Below, one piece after another: positions 1 to 8,588 of a DNA stretch of 64,000 bases. Within the stretch, counting starts at the first letter, position 1. Each line of letters begins with the position of its first letter. Source of the stretch: Salinilacustrithrix sp034522155 (lineage in GTDB: Bacteria; Actinomycetota; Acidimicrobiia; Acidimicrobiales; Salinilacustritrichaceae). The stretch lies in NCBI GenBank assembly GCA_034522155.1, contig JAXHLP010000014.1:1-64000 (forward strand). The letters are read 5' to 3'. A program made the position numbers and the translations under genes. The notes below the pieces were generated by a model. The model worked only from the letters and a program-made list of their open reading frames with translations, made no database searches and had not been told where the DNA came from.

Positions 1-2
1 GC

Positions 3-128
3 GCCACCGGTGCCATCCTCATCGGCACCTGCCTCGACGAGCTCGAGCGTCAAGACAAGAGCGTCGGCCTCATCACCATGTGCACCGGCGGCGGCATGGC
101 CCCCGCCATCATCATCGAGCGGGTCTGA
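3..128 (+). CDS. Thiolase (acetyl-CoA C-acyltransferase), C-terminal fragment
   Basis: The last 41 codons of a thiolase run in from the left edge and end at TGA 126-128. The frame carries the thiolase C-terminal signature: a Cys-Thr-Gly-Gly-Gly motif followed by MAPAIIIERV. In the family this Cys (ITMCTGGG here) is the general acid/base of the Claisen condensation or thiolysis step. The start and the nucleophile Cys lie outside the window, so substrate class cannot be told. It is convergent with the gene at 196-651 and next to CoA-dependent catabolic genes, which fits a beta-oxidation-type role. Confidence 0.8.
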   Translation, partial: ATGAILIGTCLDELERQDKSVGLITMCTGGGMAPAIIIERV

Positions 129-195
129 CCCAGCACCACGACGTCCATGTCGGGAACCGTGAGACAGGACGCCCATCCATCTCCTGGGACGGACT

Positions 196-651
196 TCAGC
201 CGTCGAGGCGGAGCCTGGCGTTGTCCCAGCTGAGGATTTGCCCGGCGGGATCGAGCCGGATCACGGCCTGGCCCGAGTAGTGCTTGGTGGTGGCCTTGGG
301 CATCCGGGATGGGGCGGGTCGGAAGGCTGCGTACTTGTCGGCCAACATCGCTCCCGCGCGATCGGCCTCGGCGCCGGGTTCCAGGATCGTTGCCCTGACT
401 GGCAGCTCGACGGCGGCGAGCTCGACCCACTGACGGCCCTGCTCCACCAGGAGACACGCTCGATCGTCGTTGCGGATGCGCGCCACCTTCTTGGCGCGCT
501 CCGGGGTGCCGACGTAGATCACACGGCCCTCGACGACGTACCAGAGCGGGAGCGAGATCGGCCAGCCATCGCGCCGCAACGTGGTCAGGATCGCGGTGTG
601 TCCACGCTCGAGGAACTCCCAGGCTTCGTCCTCGCTCATTCGCACGCCCAT
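196..651 (-). CDS. PPOX-class (pyridoxamine 5'-phosphate oxidase fold) flavin/F420-dependent oxidoreductase
   Basis: A 151-residue protein with the split beta-barrel signature of PPOX/F420-dependent reductases. Near the N-terminus it has AILTTLRRDGWPISLPLWY, then VIYVGTPERAKKVARIRND with the basic residues that bind cofactor phosphate, then a short CLLVEQG strand. Members reduce diverse substrates with FMN or F420; the cofactor cannot be decided from sequence. It lies 45 bp downstream of the P450 at 697-1944 on the same strand and probably shares its promoter and TetR control. An ATG five codons into the frame (MSEDEAWEFLERGH) is an alternative start. Confidence 0.72.
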   Translation of the reverse strand: MGVRMSEDEAWEFLERGHTAILTTLRRDGWPISLPLWYVVEGRVIYVGTPERAKKVARIRNDDRACLLVEQGRQWVELAAVELPVRATILEPGAEADRAGAMLADKYAAFRPAPSRMPKATTKHYSGQAVIRLDPAGQILSWDNARLRLDG

Positions 652-696
652 CAGGCATTCCTCCAGCGGGTTCTCGACGTCGTCCTCGCCACCGTG

Positions 697-1944
697 TCAG
701 CTCCCGAATCGGACGGGGACGTGCTTGGCGCCGCCGACGAAGTGCGACTTGGTCCACTCGGTCGGGCCGGTCGACTCGATCGAGGTGAACTCGCGGCGCA
801 GACCGTCGAGGACCGCGGAGACCTCCATGTGGGCCAGCCGGGAACCGAGGCAGAAGTGGGCTCCATGACCCCAACCGACCTGGCGGCTGGCGTTCGAACG
901 GCCGACGTCGAGCGAGTGCGGGTCGTCGAACAGGCCTGGGTCGCGGTTGGCGCCCGGATACGACAGGAGAACCCGGTCGCCGGGAGCGAAGGCGTGACCT
1001 GCCACCTCGGCCTCGGTCTGGGCATGTCGAAGGAAGTGGCGGACCGGCGAGGTGAGCCGAACGACTTCGTAGGCCGCGTTCTGGACCAGATCCGGCTCCG
1101 AGCGCAAGCGGTCGAACTGGTCCGGGAACCGAGCCAGCGCGTCGATGCCGCCAGCCATGGCGAACGACGTCGTGTCGTGGCCTGCGGTGGCGATGATCAC
1201 GTACAGGCCGATCGCCGTCATCGTCTCGAGCGGCGTGCCGTCGACCACGCCGTTGGCGATGGCCGAGGACAGGTCGTCGGTGGGGTTGGCCTGCCGATCC
1301 TGCATCAGCTCGGTGAAGTAGCCGGCCACCTCCATCATCGCTGCGAACGGGTCGCCCTGGCCGAGCTCGTCGTCCTCCGAGCTGAACATCTCCTGGGTCA
1401 GCTTCAGCAGGACCGGCTCGTCCTCCCGGGGCACGCCCATCATCGACATGATCACCCGCAGCGGCAGCGGGAGCGCCACCTCGGACGAGAAGTCGCACTC
1501 GCCGCCGATCTCGTGCAACCGCGTCATCGACTCGGCGACCAGCTCGTCGACGGCGGGCTTCAGGACGCGGAGGGTGGAGTTCTTGAACCACTCGACGACC
1601 AGCTTGCGATGCGCCAGGTGGTCGGGACCGTCCTGGTTGATGAGCATCTTGAGCTGGGCGCCGACCTCGTTGATGTCCGGGCCATCGGCTCCCAGCTTCG
1701 GGGGGAGCAGGGGCACCGTCGTGTTCGCGAACTCCCCCGGGCGGCGGGAGACCTCGAGGAGCACCTCGAGGTCGACCGTGGCCCAGATCGTCCCGTGGAC
1801 GTCGTCGTCGAAGCGGACGAACGGCCCCTGACCGCGCAGCTCGTCGACGGCCCGGTGCCAGCGCTCGAGGTCGACGAAGGTGGCGCCGTCGGTGAACAGC
1901 GGACCGGGATCCGTGCGGGTTGTGGTCTCGTCGATGGTGCTCAT
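697..1944 (-). CDS. Cytochrome P450 (first of two paralogues)
   Basis: A 415-residue soluble bacterial P450. Landmarks are the I-helix oxygen-binding motif AGHDTTSFA, the K-helix ExxR (EVVRL), and the heme loop WGHGAHFCLG with the axial Cys near residue 365. The heme loop starts WGHG rather than the usual FGxG. It closely parallels the P450 at 8585-9835 along its whole length, including the C-terminal VGGAKHVPVR. A good AGGAGT Shine-Dalgarno precedes the ATG, and the leader resembles that of the paralogue. It is divergent from tetR across 56 bp and likely takes electrons from the ferredoxin at 5590-5790. Substrate is unknown. Confidence 0.93.
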   Translation of the reverse strand: MSTIDETTTRTDPGPLFTDGATFVDLERWHRAVDELRGQGPFVRFDDDVHGTIWATVDLEVLLEVSRRPGEFANTTVPLLPPKLGADGPDINEVGAQLKMLINQDGPDHLAHRKLVVEWFKNSTLRVLKPAVDELVAESMTRLHEIGGECDFSSEVALPLPLRVIMSMMGVPREDEPVLLKLTQEMFSSEDDELGQGDPFAAMMEVAGYFTELMQDRQANPTDDLSSAIANGVVDGTPLETMTAIGLYVIIATAGHDTTSFAMAGGIDALARFPDQFDRLRSEPDLVQNAAYEVVRLTSPVRHFLRHAQTEAEVAGHAFAPGDRVLLSYPGANRDPGLFDDPHSLDVGRSNASRQVGWGHGAHFCLGSRLAHMEVSAVLDGLRREFTSIESTGPTEWTKSHFVGGAKHVPVRFGS

Positions 1945-1993
1945 GGAAGACTCCTTTGGATCGGGCGCCGGGGGCGGGATCGCTGGGTTAAAC

Positions 1994-2007
1994 TGTACGA
2001 ATGTCCA
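1994..2007. promoter_or_regulatory. Putative TetR operator, copy A (TGTACG-AA-TGTCCA)
   Basis: A near-palindrome that overlaps the tetR start codon at 2001. It matches the sites at 5536-5549 and 9887-9900 (consensus TGGACA-N2-TGTACA). A TTAAAC hexamer at 1988-1993 is a plausible -10 for tetR and would give a leaderless mRNA. The location suits autoregulation plus repression of the divergent P450. Binding is inference. Confidence 0.6.
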
Positions 2008-2654
2008 ATAAATTGCCTGAGAGGCGACTCGGTCGACCGCCAGGGGCCGATGCCGACAAGACGAAGGCGGCGCTGCTCGACGCGGCGCTCCGTGCGTTCG
2101 CGGAGCGTGGCTTCGAAGGGGCGTCGATCCGCGAGATCACCGGTGCGGTCGGCGTGGGCCACAACCTGGTGCGCCACTACTTCGGTTCGAAGGAGGACCT
2201 GTGGCGAGCCGCGGTCCGCCACGGCCTGGAGCCGGCGGCGGCGCGCATCGTGGAGATGTTCGACGTCCGCGAGGCCCGGCCGCTGCGTCCGACGCTTCGC
2301 TCCGGGTTGGAGCTGCTCATGGCGGAAGCCACGGCGAACCCGGATGCGTTCCGCCTGTTCCTGGCCGAGGCACTTCGCGGTGGCCCGAGGTTCGACCAGA
2401 TCTACGAAGATGTCCTCGAGCCAATCTCGCGAGCGATCTTCGAGTACGCAGTGGTGACGCGCGAGATACCCGAGTCGATCGATCTCCGCGTGCTCGGCGT
2501 CTTCGTGTTCGGTGCTGCGTTCAGCCCGTTCACCTTCGAGGGATTCGCATCGCGCCTCGGGTTCGCTCCGCCACGCACCGGAGAGCCGCTGGACACGCAG
2601 GTCGAGCAGCTGATTGACATGATCGTCGCCGGCATGACCCGCATGGAGGATTGA
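2001..2654 (+). CDS. TetR/AcrR-family transcriptional regulator
   Basis: A 217-residue TetR-type repressor. The N-terminal helix-turn-helix domain (residues about 20-65) shows the canonical order: a helix ending AFAERGFEGASIREI, the recognition segment GHNLVRHYF, then GSKEDLW. The C-terminal ligand domain is family-variable. It sits divergent from the P450 at 697-1944, and its own start codon lies inside a palindrome repeated upstream of two other operons of the cluster. It is therefore the likely local regulator of the pathway. The inducer is probably the substrate or a CoA ester; that is inference. Confidence 0.9.
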   Translation: MSNKLPERRLGRPPGADADKTKAALLDAALRAFAERGFEGASIREITGAVGVGHNLVRHYFGSKEDLWRAAVRHGLEPAAARIVEMFDVREARPLRPTLRSGLELLMAEATANPDAFRLFLAEALRGGPRFDQIYEDVLEPISRAIFEYAVVTREIPESIDLRVLGVFVFGAAFSPFTFEGFASRLGFAPPRTGEPLDTQVEQLIDMIVAGMTRMED

Positions 2655-2710
2655 CCGTCCAAGGCAGCGTCCCCGTCGAACGCCCTCGAGGCGGTCGATG
2701 GCGGAGCCCA

Positions 2711-4258
2711 TTACGTCGCCCCTTCGACCACTTCGAGCAGGCGGCGCTTGAGGAGCTTGCCACTGTCGAGGCGGGGGAGCTCGTCGACGAAGATCAGCTC
2801 GCGGGGGCACTTGTAGTGGGCGAGCTCATTGCGGCAGTGCTCGATGAGCTCGGCCGCGAGACGATCGGGATCATCCGGGGTGTCCACTGCGACGACGAAG
2901 GCCTTCACGCGCTCGCCCATCTCGGGGTCGGGCACGCCGAGGACGGCGACATCGTGGACCGCGGGGTGCACGGTCAAGACGTTCTCGGCCTCTTGGGGGT
3001 AGATGTTGACCCCGCCGGAGATGATCATGTTCGAGGCCCGATCGGTGAGGTACAGGTAGCCGTCTTCATCGACGTGGCCGATGTCGCCGTAGGTGGCCCG
3101 ACCCCGTGGATCGGTTGCTCCGCGGGTCTTGGCCGGGTCGTTGTGGTACTCGAACCGGCCGGCGGCTTCGAACCAGACCTGCCCGGTCTGGCCCGGTCCG
3201 ACGTCGGTGCCGTCGTCGTCGACGATGTGGACGGCGCCGAGCATGGAGCGTCCGACCGATCCCGGATGCTCGAGCCACTCGTGGGCGGTGATGCTGCAGA
3301 AGCCGAAGCCCTCGGATCCGCCGTAGTACTCGTCCACGATCGGCCCGACCCAGTCGATCATCTGCTGCTTGACGGGGACCGGGCAGGGGGCGGCGGCGTG
3401 GATGACCTTCTGGAGCGAGGAGAGGTCGGCATGTGACCGCACCTCGGCCGGCAGCCGCAGCAGGCGGACGAAGTGGGTCGGTACGAACTGCGCGTGCGTG
3501 ACCCGGTGGTGCTCGATGGCATCCAGCGCTTCCGTGGCGTCGAAGCGCTCCATGACCACCACGGTGGCGCCGAGGCGGTGGGCGGCGATCGTCCACCCCA
3601 GGGGGGCGGCGTGGTACATCGGCGCCGGGCTCAGGTACACCGAGGAGGCGTCTATGCCGTAGAGGCCCTGGGCCACCGGCGTGATGCCACCCTTGGCCTG
3701 GCCGAACGGCGACCTCGGGAGCGGTGGGAGGATGCCCTTGGGCCGGCCCGTGGTGCCCGACGAGTAGAGCATCAGCTGCCCTTCCCGCTCATCCTCGCGG
3801 GGGGCGGGGTCGCTGGCCGACAGCACGTCATCGAAGTCGGCGAAGCCGTCGATGCCCCCGCCGACCGAGAGTCGGACGTCGAGCCGTCCGAGGTCCTGCG
3901 ACCAGCCGTCCACCACGTCGGCCATGTCCGCTGCGGTCACGAGCGCGGTGGCTCCGCAGTCCTCGACGATGTAGCCGGCCTCGTCCGGCCCCAGGTGCCA
4001 GTTGATCGGCGTGAGGTAGAGGCCGGACCTGAGCGCGGCCCAGACGACGTCGACGTACTCGAGCTGGTTCCGCAGGAGCACGGCGACGTGGTCGCCCGGC
4101 CCGAGCCCGGCCCGATCGAAGTGGCGGGCCAACCGGGTCGAGCGCTCGTCGAGCGCGGCATAGGTCCGCGTCTCGCCCGAGCCGGACAGGACGGCGGCGG
4201 TCCGGTCGCCGTGTCGGCGGAGCACGTCCTCGGCTCGCTCATGGTGGGTCTCGGGCAT
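2711..4258 (-). CDS. AMP-forming acyl-CoA synthetase
   Basis: A 515-residue ANL-superfamily adenylate-forming ligase that activates a carboxylic acid through an acyl-AMP to its CoA thioester. Motifs run in order: the P-loop YSSGTTGRPKG (about residue 165), YYGGSEG, the YGDIGHVDEDGYLYLTDR hinge, SGGVNIYPQEAE, and the C-terminal catalytic Lys in SGKLLKR. The ATG at 4258 was chosen because the protein then begins at the usual N-terminal helix and sits 13 bp after the amidohydrolase stop. A longer reading upstream would overlap that gene. It is co-transcribed with the amidohydrolase; the acid it activates is unknown. Confidence 0.93.
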   Translation of the reverse strand: MPETHHERAEDVLRRHGDRTAAVLSGSGETRTYAALDERSTRLARHFDRAGLGPGDHVAVLLRNQLEYVDVVWAALRSGLYLTPINWHLGPDEAGYIVEDCGATALVTAADMADVVDGWSQDLGRLDVRLSVGGGIDGFADFDDVLSASDPAPREDEREGQLMLYSSGTTGRPKGILPPLPRSPFGQAKGGITPVAQGLYGIDASSVYLSPAPMYHAAPLGWTIAAHRLGATVVVMERFDATEALDAIEHHRVTHAQFVPTHFVRLLRLPAEVRSHADLSSLQKVIHAAAPCPVPVKQQMIDWVGPIVDEYYGGSEGFGFCSITAHEWLEHPGSVGRSMLGAVHIVDDDGTDVGPGQTGQVWFEAAGRFEYHNDPAKTRGATDPRGRATYGDIGHVDEDGYLYLTDRASNMIISGGVNIYPQEAENVLTVHPAVHDVAVLGVPDPEMGERVKAFVVAVDTPDDPDRLAAELIEHCRNELAHYKCPRELIFVDELPRLDSGKLLKRRLLEVVEGAT

Positions 4259-4271
4259 CGACAGGGGTCGC

Positions 4272-5471
4272 TCAGGCCGAGGCGAGGGTGCGCACGCCGG
4301 TGAGCCCTGCGGCGTTGTCGTGGACGATCCTGCGCTGATCGGCCTCGGGCAGATGGCCGATCTCGTCGAAGATCTGGGCCGGGAACTCGAGGCCCTCCAT
4401 GTGGGGGAAGTCCGAGCCGAACAGCACGCGGTCGGCACCCATGAACCCGATGACGTCGTCGATGTCGTCCTCCCAGAACGGGTTGATCCAGACGTGCTGC
4501 TTGAAGGTCTCGACGGGGTCGTCCTGGAACCAGTTCTGGTACTTCTCCCGGACGGCAGCCAGCTGGCGGAAGACGTCATGGAGATAGACGGCACCGTTCT
4601 CGACCGACGCCACCCGCACGCCGGGGAAGCGCTCGAAGACCCGGTCGAAGGCGAGGGCGGACAGCCAGTCGCAGATCGCCCGCTCCATCTTCCACACCGC
4701 GTTGGTGGGCTTGCGCCCACCGCCCAGGGCCGCCTCGGCGCCGCCCGACGCCGGGTAGCCGTGGGCGTCGTAGCCGGAGTTGCCGACGTGGGCGACGACG
4801 ACGATGCTCGCGTCGCTCACCCGTTGCCAGAACCCGTCGAACACCTCGTCGCCCGGGGAGCGCGGTCCGTCCTTGGTGGTGATCGGTGCCGGTCGCATCA
4901 CGACCACCCGCGCGCCCTGATCGGTGACGTAGTCGAGCTCGGCGCATGCCTCGTCGGGATCGGCCAGGGTCATGTACGGAGCGGCGAAGATCCGGTTCTG
5001 GTTGGCGAAGCCCCAGTCCTCCTCCAGCCAGCGGTTGAACGCTCGGTGGACCGCGACGTTGGCCTCGATGTCGTGCTTGAGCACTTCCTCGTAGTGGACA
5101 GCGGTCGTGGGGAAGAGCCAGGCCGCCTCGACCCCCTGTTCGTCCATCAGCGCGAGTCGCGCGTCACTGTCCTGGTAGGCGGCGGGCAGGGGTTCGAGGT
5201 TGGACCGGATGAGCTCGGCGAAGCTCTTGTTGTTCGGGTTGCCCTTGTAGTACTCGCGCAGCACGCCGGGCTTGGAGATCGGGTCATAGGTCGGGTTGGG
5301 GACCTGCCAGTCGACCTTGCCCCGGATCATCTGGCGCTGATGTCCGTTCTCGAGCGTCACCCAGACGGGCCCTCGGTTCTTGAACTCGCTGGGGAGGTGC
5401 CGGGTGAAGGCGTCCCGGGCCTCGTAGTAGTGGTTGTCGGCGTCGAACATGGGCAACGGGGGGGTGTTCAT
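4272..5471 (-). CDS. Amidohydrolase-2 family (metal-dependent TIM-barrel hydrolase/decarboxylase)
   Basis: A 399-residue amidohydrolase_2 protein. The N-terminal metal motif appears as DADNHYYE instead of the usual DxHxH. A mid-barrel His occurs in VVVAHVGNSG, and the C-terminal FGSDFPHMEG carries the metal-ligand Asp. Relatives hydrolyse or decarboxylate cyclic acids in degradation pathways. It is the first gene of a two-gene operon with the acyl-CoA synthetase and has a TGGACA-type palindrome 65 bp upstream of its ATG. Two other amidohydrolases of the same broad family lie at 41917-45292. Confidence 0.88.
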   Translation of the reverse strand: MNTPPLPMFDADNHYYEARDAFTRHLPSEFKNRGPVWVTLENGHQRQMIRGKVDWQVPNPTYDPISKPGVLREYYKGNPNNKSFAELIRSNLEPLPAAYQDSDARLALMDEQGVEAAWLFPTTAVHYEEVLKHDIEANVAVHRAFNRWLEEDWGFANQNRIFAAPYMTLADPDEACAELDYVTDQGARVVVMRPAPITTKDGPRSPGDEVFDGFWQRVSDASIVVVAHVGNSGYDAHGYPASGGAEAALGGGRKPTNAVWKMERAICDWLSALAFDRVFERFPGVRVASVENGAVYLHDVFRQLAAVREKYQNWFQDDPVETFKQHVWINPFWEDDIDDVIGFMGADRVLFGSDFPHMEGLEFPAQIFDEIGHLPEADQRRIVHDNAAGLTGVRTLASA

Positions 5472-5535
5472 CGGGCGCTCCGTTCGTTTCGGTCCGTGGC
5501 GGGACGAGGGCTGATCTCGACCCTATCGGATGAAC

Positions 5536-5549
5536 TGGACATGTGTACA
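5536..5549. promoter_or_regulatory. Putative TetR operator, copy B (TGGACA-TG-TGTACA)
   Basis: The best of the three palindromes (half-sites TGGACA / TGTACA). It lies between the ferredoxin stop and the amidohydrolase start at 5471. On the minus strand a TAGGGT hexamer (5521-5526) falls 9 bp after the palindrome, the same distance as at copy C, and may be the -10 element. Confidence 0.6.
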
Positions 5550-5589
5550 TTTATTTGATCGCGGGATGCAACAGCAGTGGCGAACACGG

Positions 5590-5790
5590 TCATTCGTCTT
5601 CGATGCTGATCGCCTGCTTGGGGCAGCTCCGGGCCGCCTCTTCGACCTCCGATCGCAGGTCTGCGCTGGGGCGAACCTGCAGCAGGTACAGGAGGTCGTC
5701 GTTGCGCACCTCGAACACCTCGGAGGCAAAGCCCATGCAGATCGCGTTCGACTCGCACAGGTCGAAGTCGACGTCCACCTTGTAGCCCAT
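5590..5790 (-). CDS. 3Fe-4S ferredoxin, P450-partner type
   Basis: A 66-residue ferredoxin with three cluster cysteines in the P450-partner pattern: C-X5-C in DLCESNAICMG, then the distal SCP. The fourth ligand position is not Cys, which is typical of [3Fe-4S] ferredoxins encoded beside actinobacterial P450s. It probably feeds electrons to the P450s at 697-1944 and 8585-9835. It is the last gene of the 9835-to-5590 operon. The ATG at 5790 just follows the upstream stop (5792-5794); a GTG at 5802 would overlap the upstream gene by 11 bp. Confidence 0.9.
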   Translation of the reverse strand: MGYKVDVDFDLCESNAICMGFASEVFEVRNDDLLYLLQVRPSADLRSEVEEAARSCPKQAISIEDE

Positions 5791-5791
5791 C

Positions 5792-6787
5792 TCAGTCGTC
5801 ACTCTCGTGGTAGCGGTTGCCGAAGGTCTCTTCCCGCCACGCCATCGCCGCCTTGAGGCCGTCGCGCTCGGCGCGCTTCATGAACTCGTCCCCAGCTTCG
5901 CCCGTCTTCTCGTCGCGCTTGGCGTAGAGACCCTGCTCGCGGAAGCTGGCAACGGCGAGCAGGTCGACACTGGCCGCGATGCCGGTGCGGAAGCCCATGA
6001 TCTCGAACTGGCGGTTGATGCTCCGCTTGGTGAGCATGATGAGGTCGGTGGGCGTGAGCGCGATCTGGGCCGCCAGCTCCTCGGTGCGCGCCTCGAGCTC
6101 ATCGGCCGGGACCGATTCGGAGGCCCATTGGCACTCGGCCGCCTCCTTGCCGCTCATCGGCTCGCAGGTGAACATGTAGTACTTGGCCTTGGTCATGCCC
6201 ACGAGCCATGGCATGTACTGGAGGTTGCCCGGCGACCAGTTGCGGCCGACGGGCCAGCCGATCTTGGCGTCGTCGGCGACGACGCGCAGATCGCAGAACC
6301 CGGCCAGCTCGGTGCCGCCGGCGAGGCAGTGACCGTGGATCTGGGCGATGACGGGCTTCTGGAGGTCGAACAGCGTGAAGTACACGCGGGCGTGCTCGAG
6401 GTCGTAGGACTGCCAAAGCCGGTCCCGCTCGGGGTGGATGTAGCCGCCCCCGGGCATGTTCCTCTGCCGCTCGCCCTTCTCGGCCGGCGCCATGTCGTAG
6501 CCGGCGCAGAACGAGGGGCCCTCACCCTTGATGATGATCACCCGGATCTCCTCGTCGAGCTCGAGGAGCTTGGCCGCCATCTCGATCTGCAGGAGGCGCT
6601 CGTAGCCGAGCGGGTTCCGCTTCTCCGGGCTGTTGAGCACGATACGCCCGATCGGTCCGTCGCGCTCGATGTCGATGAGGTCGAACTCGGGGAGCTCGAC
6701 GTTCTCCTTGCGGTACGGGGGTGACCACTTCACCATGCGGTGCGACGTGCCGGGGCGAGTGGTCTGCATCTCGTTGTCGTCGGTCAT
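5792..6787 (-). CDS. Enoyl-CoA hydratase/isomerase (crotonase) family protein
   Basis: A 331-residue crotonase-fold enzyme, longer than the usual 260 because of extensions at both ends. The first oxyanion-hole segment is SFCAGYDM and the second is HGHCLAGGTELAG. The start ATG (6787) overlaps the preceding LLM gene stop as ATGA, which supports this start over upstream codons. The N-terminal 40 residues before the core (FDLIDIERDG) are variable. It acts on a CoA thioester in the same pathway as the crotonase at 7827-8588; hydratase, hydrolase or lyase activity cannot be distinguished. Confidence 0.9.
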   Translation of the reverse strand: MTDDNEMQTTRPGTSHRMVKWSPPYRKENVELPEFDLIDIERDGPIGRIVLNSPEKRNPLGYERLLQIEMAAKLLELDEEIRVIIIKGEGPSFCAGYDMAPAEKGERQRNMPGGGYIHPERDRLWQSYDLEHARVYFTLFDLQKPVIAQIHGHCLAGGTELAGFCDLRVVADDAKIGWPVGRNWSPGNLQYMPWLVGMTKAKYYMFTCEPMSGKEAAECQWASESVPADELEARTEELAAQIALTPTDLIMLTKRSINRQFEIMGFRTGIAASVDLLAVASFREQGLYAKRDEKTGEAGDEFMKRAERDGLKAAMAWREETFGNRYHESDD

Positions 6788-7830
6788 TGGTGGGCTCTCT
6801 CCGTCGATCTGGGGTCGGGTTGGCGCACGCTGTGGGCGATGGCGGTCCAGGCGTTGGCCGCGGACTCGGCCTTCGGTCGCTCGAAGCTGGTCACTCGATC
6901 GGCGATGTCGCCGTAGCGTCGGTGGAGCTCGGGTCCGATGGCTTCGGGGCGACCGACCACGGCGAACGTCTCGAGGATGTCGTCGGTGATGAGCGCGCCC
7001 ATGCGCTCCCACTCACCGGCCTTGGACATGGCGTGCAGCTCGGGCTGGAGGTCTTCCCAACCGTGGAGCTCGAGCACGGGCCGGTAGGCCGGGGTGGAGC
7101 CGTAGAACGCCATCTGCCGTCGCGTCGCCCGCATCGCCTGCTCAAGGGCCTCATCGTCGACGCCGGTCACGACGAAGCCCGGTGCCACGATCTCGACGTC
7201 GTCGAGCGTGCGGCCGGCGCGCTCGCATCCCCGCTCGAGGGCGGGCAGCGTCCGCTCCCGGAGGTAGCGCTCGGATGAGAAGCCGTGGCAGATGAACCCG
7301 TCGGCTACCTCTCCCGCGACCTCGGTCATCCGGGGGCCGACGCCGGCGAGGAACACCTTGGGTGCGCCGTGGCCGTGGGCCCGGGGCGTGAACATCGGGG
7401 TCATGAGCGTGTGCCGGTAGAACTCGCCCTGGAAGTCGAGCGGGGTGCCGTGCTCCCAGGTGTCCCAGATGGCGTGCAACGCCTGGATGAACTCGCGCAT
7501 CCGTCGGGCCGGGTGCGACCAGGGCATGGAGTAGCGCTTCTCGATGTGGGGTCGGATCTGGCTGCCGAGGCCGAGCACGAACCGTCCACCGCTCAGCTCC
7601 TGCAGGTCGTGGGCGGTGTTGGCGAGGGTCATCGGCGATCTGGCGAACGCGATGGCGATGGAGGTGCCGACCTCGATGGACTCGGTGGCCGAGGCGGCCA
7701 GGGCACAGGACAGGAACGGGTCGTGGTTCGTCTCTGCCGCCCACAGCGCGTCGAAGCCTGCTGCCTCGGCCGCTCGTGCCAGATCTGCTGCCTGAGCCGG
7801 GCGGATCGTGGCGCCGAGGTCGACCTTCAC
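6784..7830 (-). CDS. LLM-class (luciferase-like) F420-dependent oxidoreductase
   Basis: A 348-residue bacterial-luciferase-fold TIM barrel, beginning with GTG at 7830 inside a GTGA overlap with the crotonase stop. Landmarks are KVDLGATIRPAQAADLARAAEAAGFD in pieces, WAAETNHDPF, IEVGTSIAIAFARSPM, LGLGSQIRPHIEKRYSM and KVFLAGVGPRM. This pattern (GLGSQI, then H at the IEKR site) is that of actinobacterial F420-dependent oxidoreductases of the TIGR03617-like group, which often sit in steroid or terpenoid catabolic loci. That substrate association is family knowledge, not seen here. Confidence 0.9.
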   Translation of the reverse strand: MKVDLGATIRPAQAADLARAAEAAGFDALWAAETNHDPFLSCALAASATESIEVGTSIAIAFARSPMTLANTAHDLQELSGGRFVLGLGSQIRPHIEKRYSMPWSHPARRMREFIQALHAIWDTWEHGTPLDFQGEFYRHTLMTPMFTPRAHGHGAPKVFLAGVGPRMTEVAGEVADGFICHGFSSERYLRERTLPALERGCERAGRTLDDVEIVAPGFVVTGVDDEALEQAMRATRRQMAFYGSTPAYRPVLELHGWEDLQPELHAMSKAGEWERMGALITDDILETFAVVGRPEAIGPELHRRYGDIADRVTSFERPKAESAANAWTAIAHSVRQPDPRSTERAHQ

Positions 7831-8588
7831 GTCTTGGCTCCGTAGGACGCGAGGCGAGCCCGGAACGCCGGATCCTCCCGTTGGACCTCGAGCTGGATGT
7901 CGACCTCCATCCGAACGACCTCCCTCAGGTCGTCGAAGGTAAAGGCCCGGTTGAGCATCTCCTTCGTGCGCTGCAGCCCGAGGGCGGACTTCGCGCACAG
8001 CTCCTCGGCGAGGGAGGTGGCTGCGGATTCGAGATCGCCGTCGGCAACCACCTCGGACACGAGGCCGAGGCGCTCGGCGCGCCGGGCGTCGATGGCCCGT
8101 CCGGTGAGCATGAGCTCCGACGCCAGCGAGAGCCCCACCAAGCGGGGGAGGAAGTAGGTGATCCCGACGTCGCAGCCGCTGAGGCCGATGTTGATGAAGG
8201 TCTCGTCCATGCGTGCGCTCTCCCCGGCGACGCGGATGTCGCTGGCCAGACCCATGACGAAGCCACCGCCCTTGACCGCTCCATGGAGCAGCGCGATCAC
8301 CGGCTGTGGACACGCCCGCATGAGCGGCATCAGCTCGACGATCCGCTGCGTCTCGTTGCCGCCGCTCGCCAGGTGCGCAGCGAGGTCGAGCCCAGCGCAG
8401 AACGACGGGCCACTGCCGCGCAGCACGATCACGCGCACGTCGTCACGGTCGGCGACCGCCACGAAGTAGTCGCACAGACCGCCGACGAGCGCCTGGTCGA
8501 GCGCGTTGTGCTTCCGTGCACGGTTGAGCGTGAGCCACTCCACGCCGTCGCGGTGCTCGATGGTGAGCACCTCGTGTGCATCGCTCAT
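7827..8588 (-). CDS. Enoyl-CoA hydratase/isomerase family protein
   Basis: A 253-residue crotonase-fold protein of standard length. The oxyanion-hole motifs are PSFCAGLDLAAH and HGAVKGGGFVMGLASDIR. The usual catalytic Glu in the second hydratase position is replaced by the DETFINIGLSGCD segment, so it need not be a classical hydratase. The ATG at 8588 overlaps the P450 stop (ATGA). It is translationally coupled on both sides within the 9835-to-5590 operon, whose five genes overlap or abut each other by a few bases. Confidence 0.9.
   Translation of the reverse strand: MSDAHEVLTIEHRDGVEWLTLNRARKHNALDQALVGGLCDYFVAVADRDDVRVIVLRGSGPSFCAGLDLAAHLASGGNETQRIVELMPLMRACPQPVIALLHGAVKGGGFVMGLASDIRVAGESARMDETFINIGLSGCDVGITYFLPRLVGLSLASELMLTGRAIDARRAERLGLVSEVVADGDLESAATSLAEELCAKSALGLQRTKEMLNRAFTFDDLREVVRMEVDIQLEVQREDPAFRARLASYGAKT

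Noticed and set aside
238..2457. A 739-codon open frame on the plus strand
   Set aside because: It is antisense to the PPOX and P450 genes and shows no family motif; the P450 has heme and ExxR signatures.
5590..5802. Longer ferredoxin starting at GTG 5802
   Set aside because: The start would overlap the upstream crotonase gene by 11 bp, and the ATG at 5790 begins the protein at the usual distance from the first Cys.
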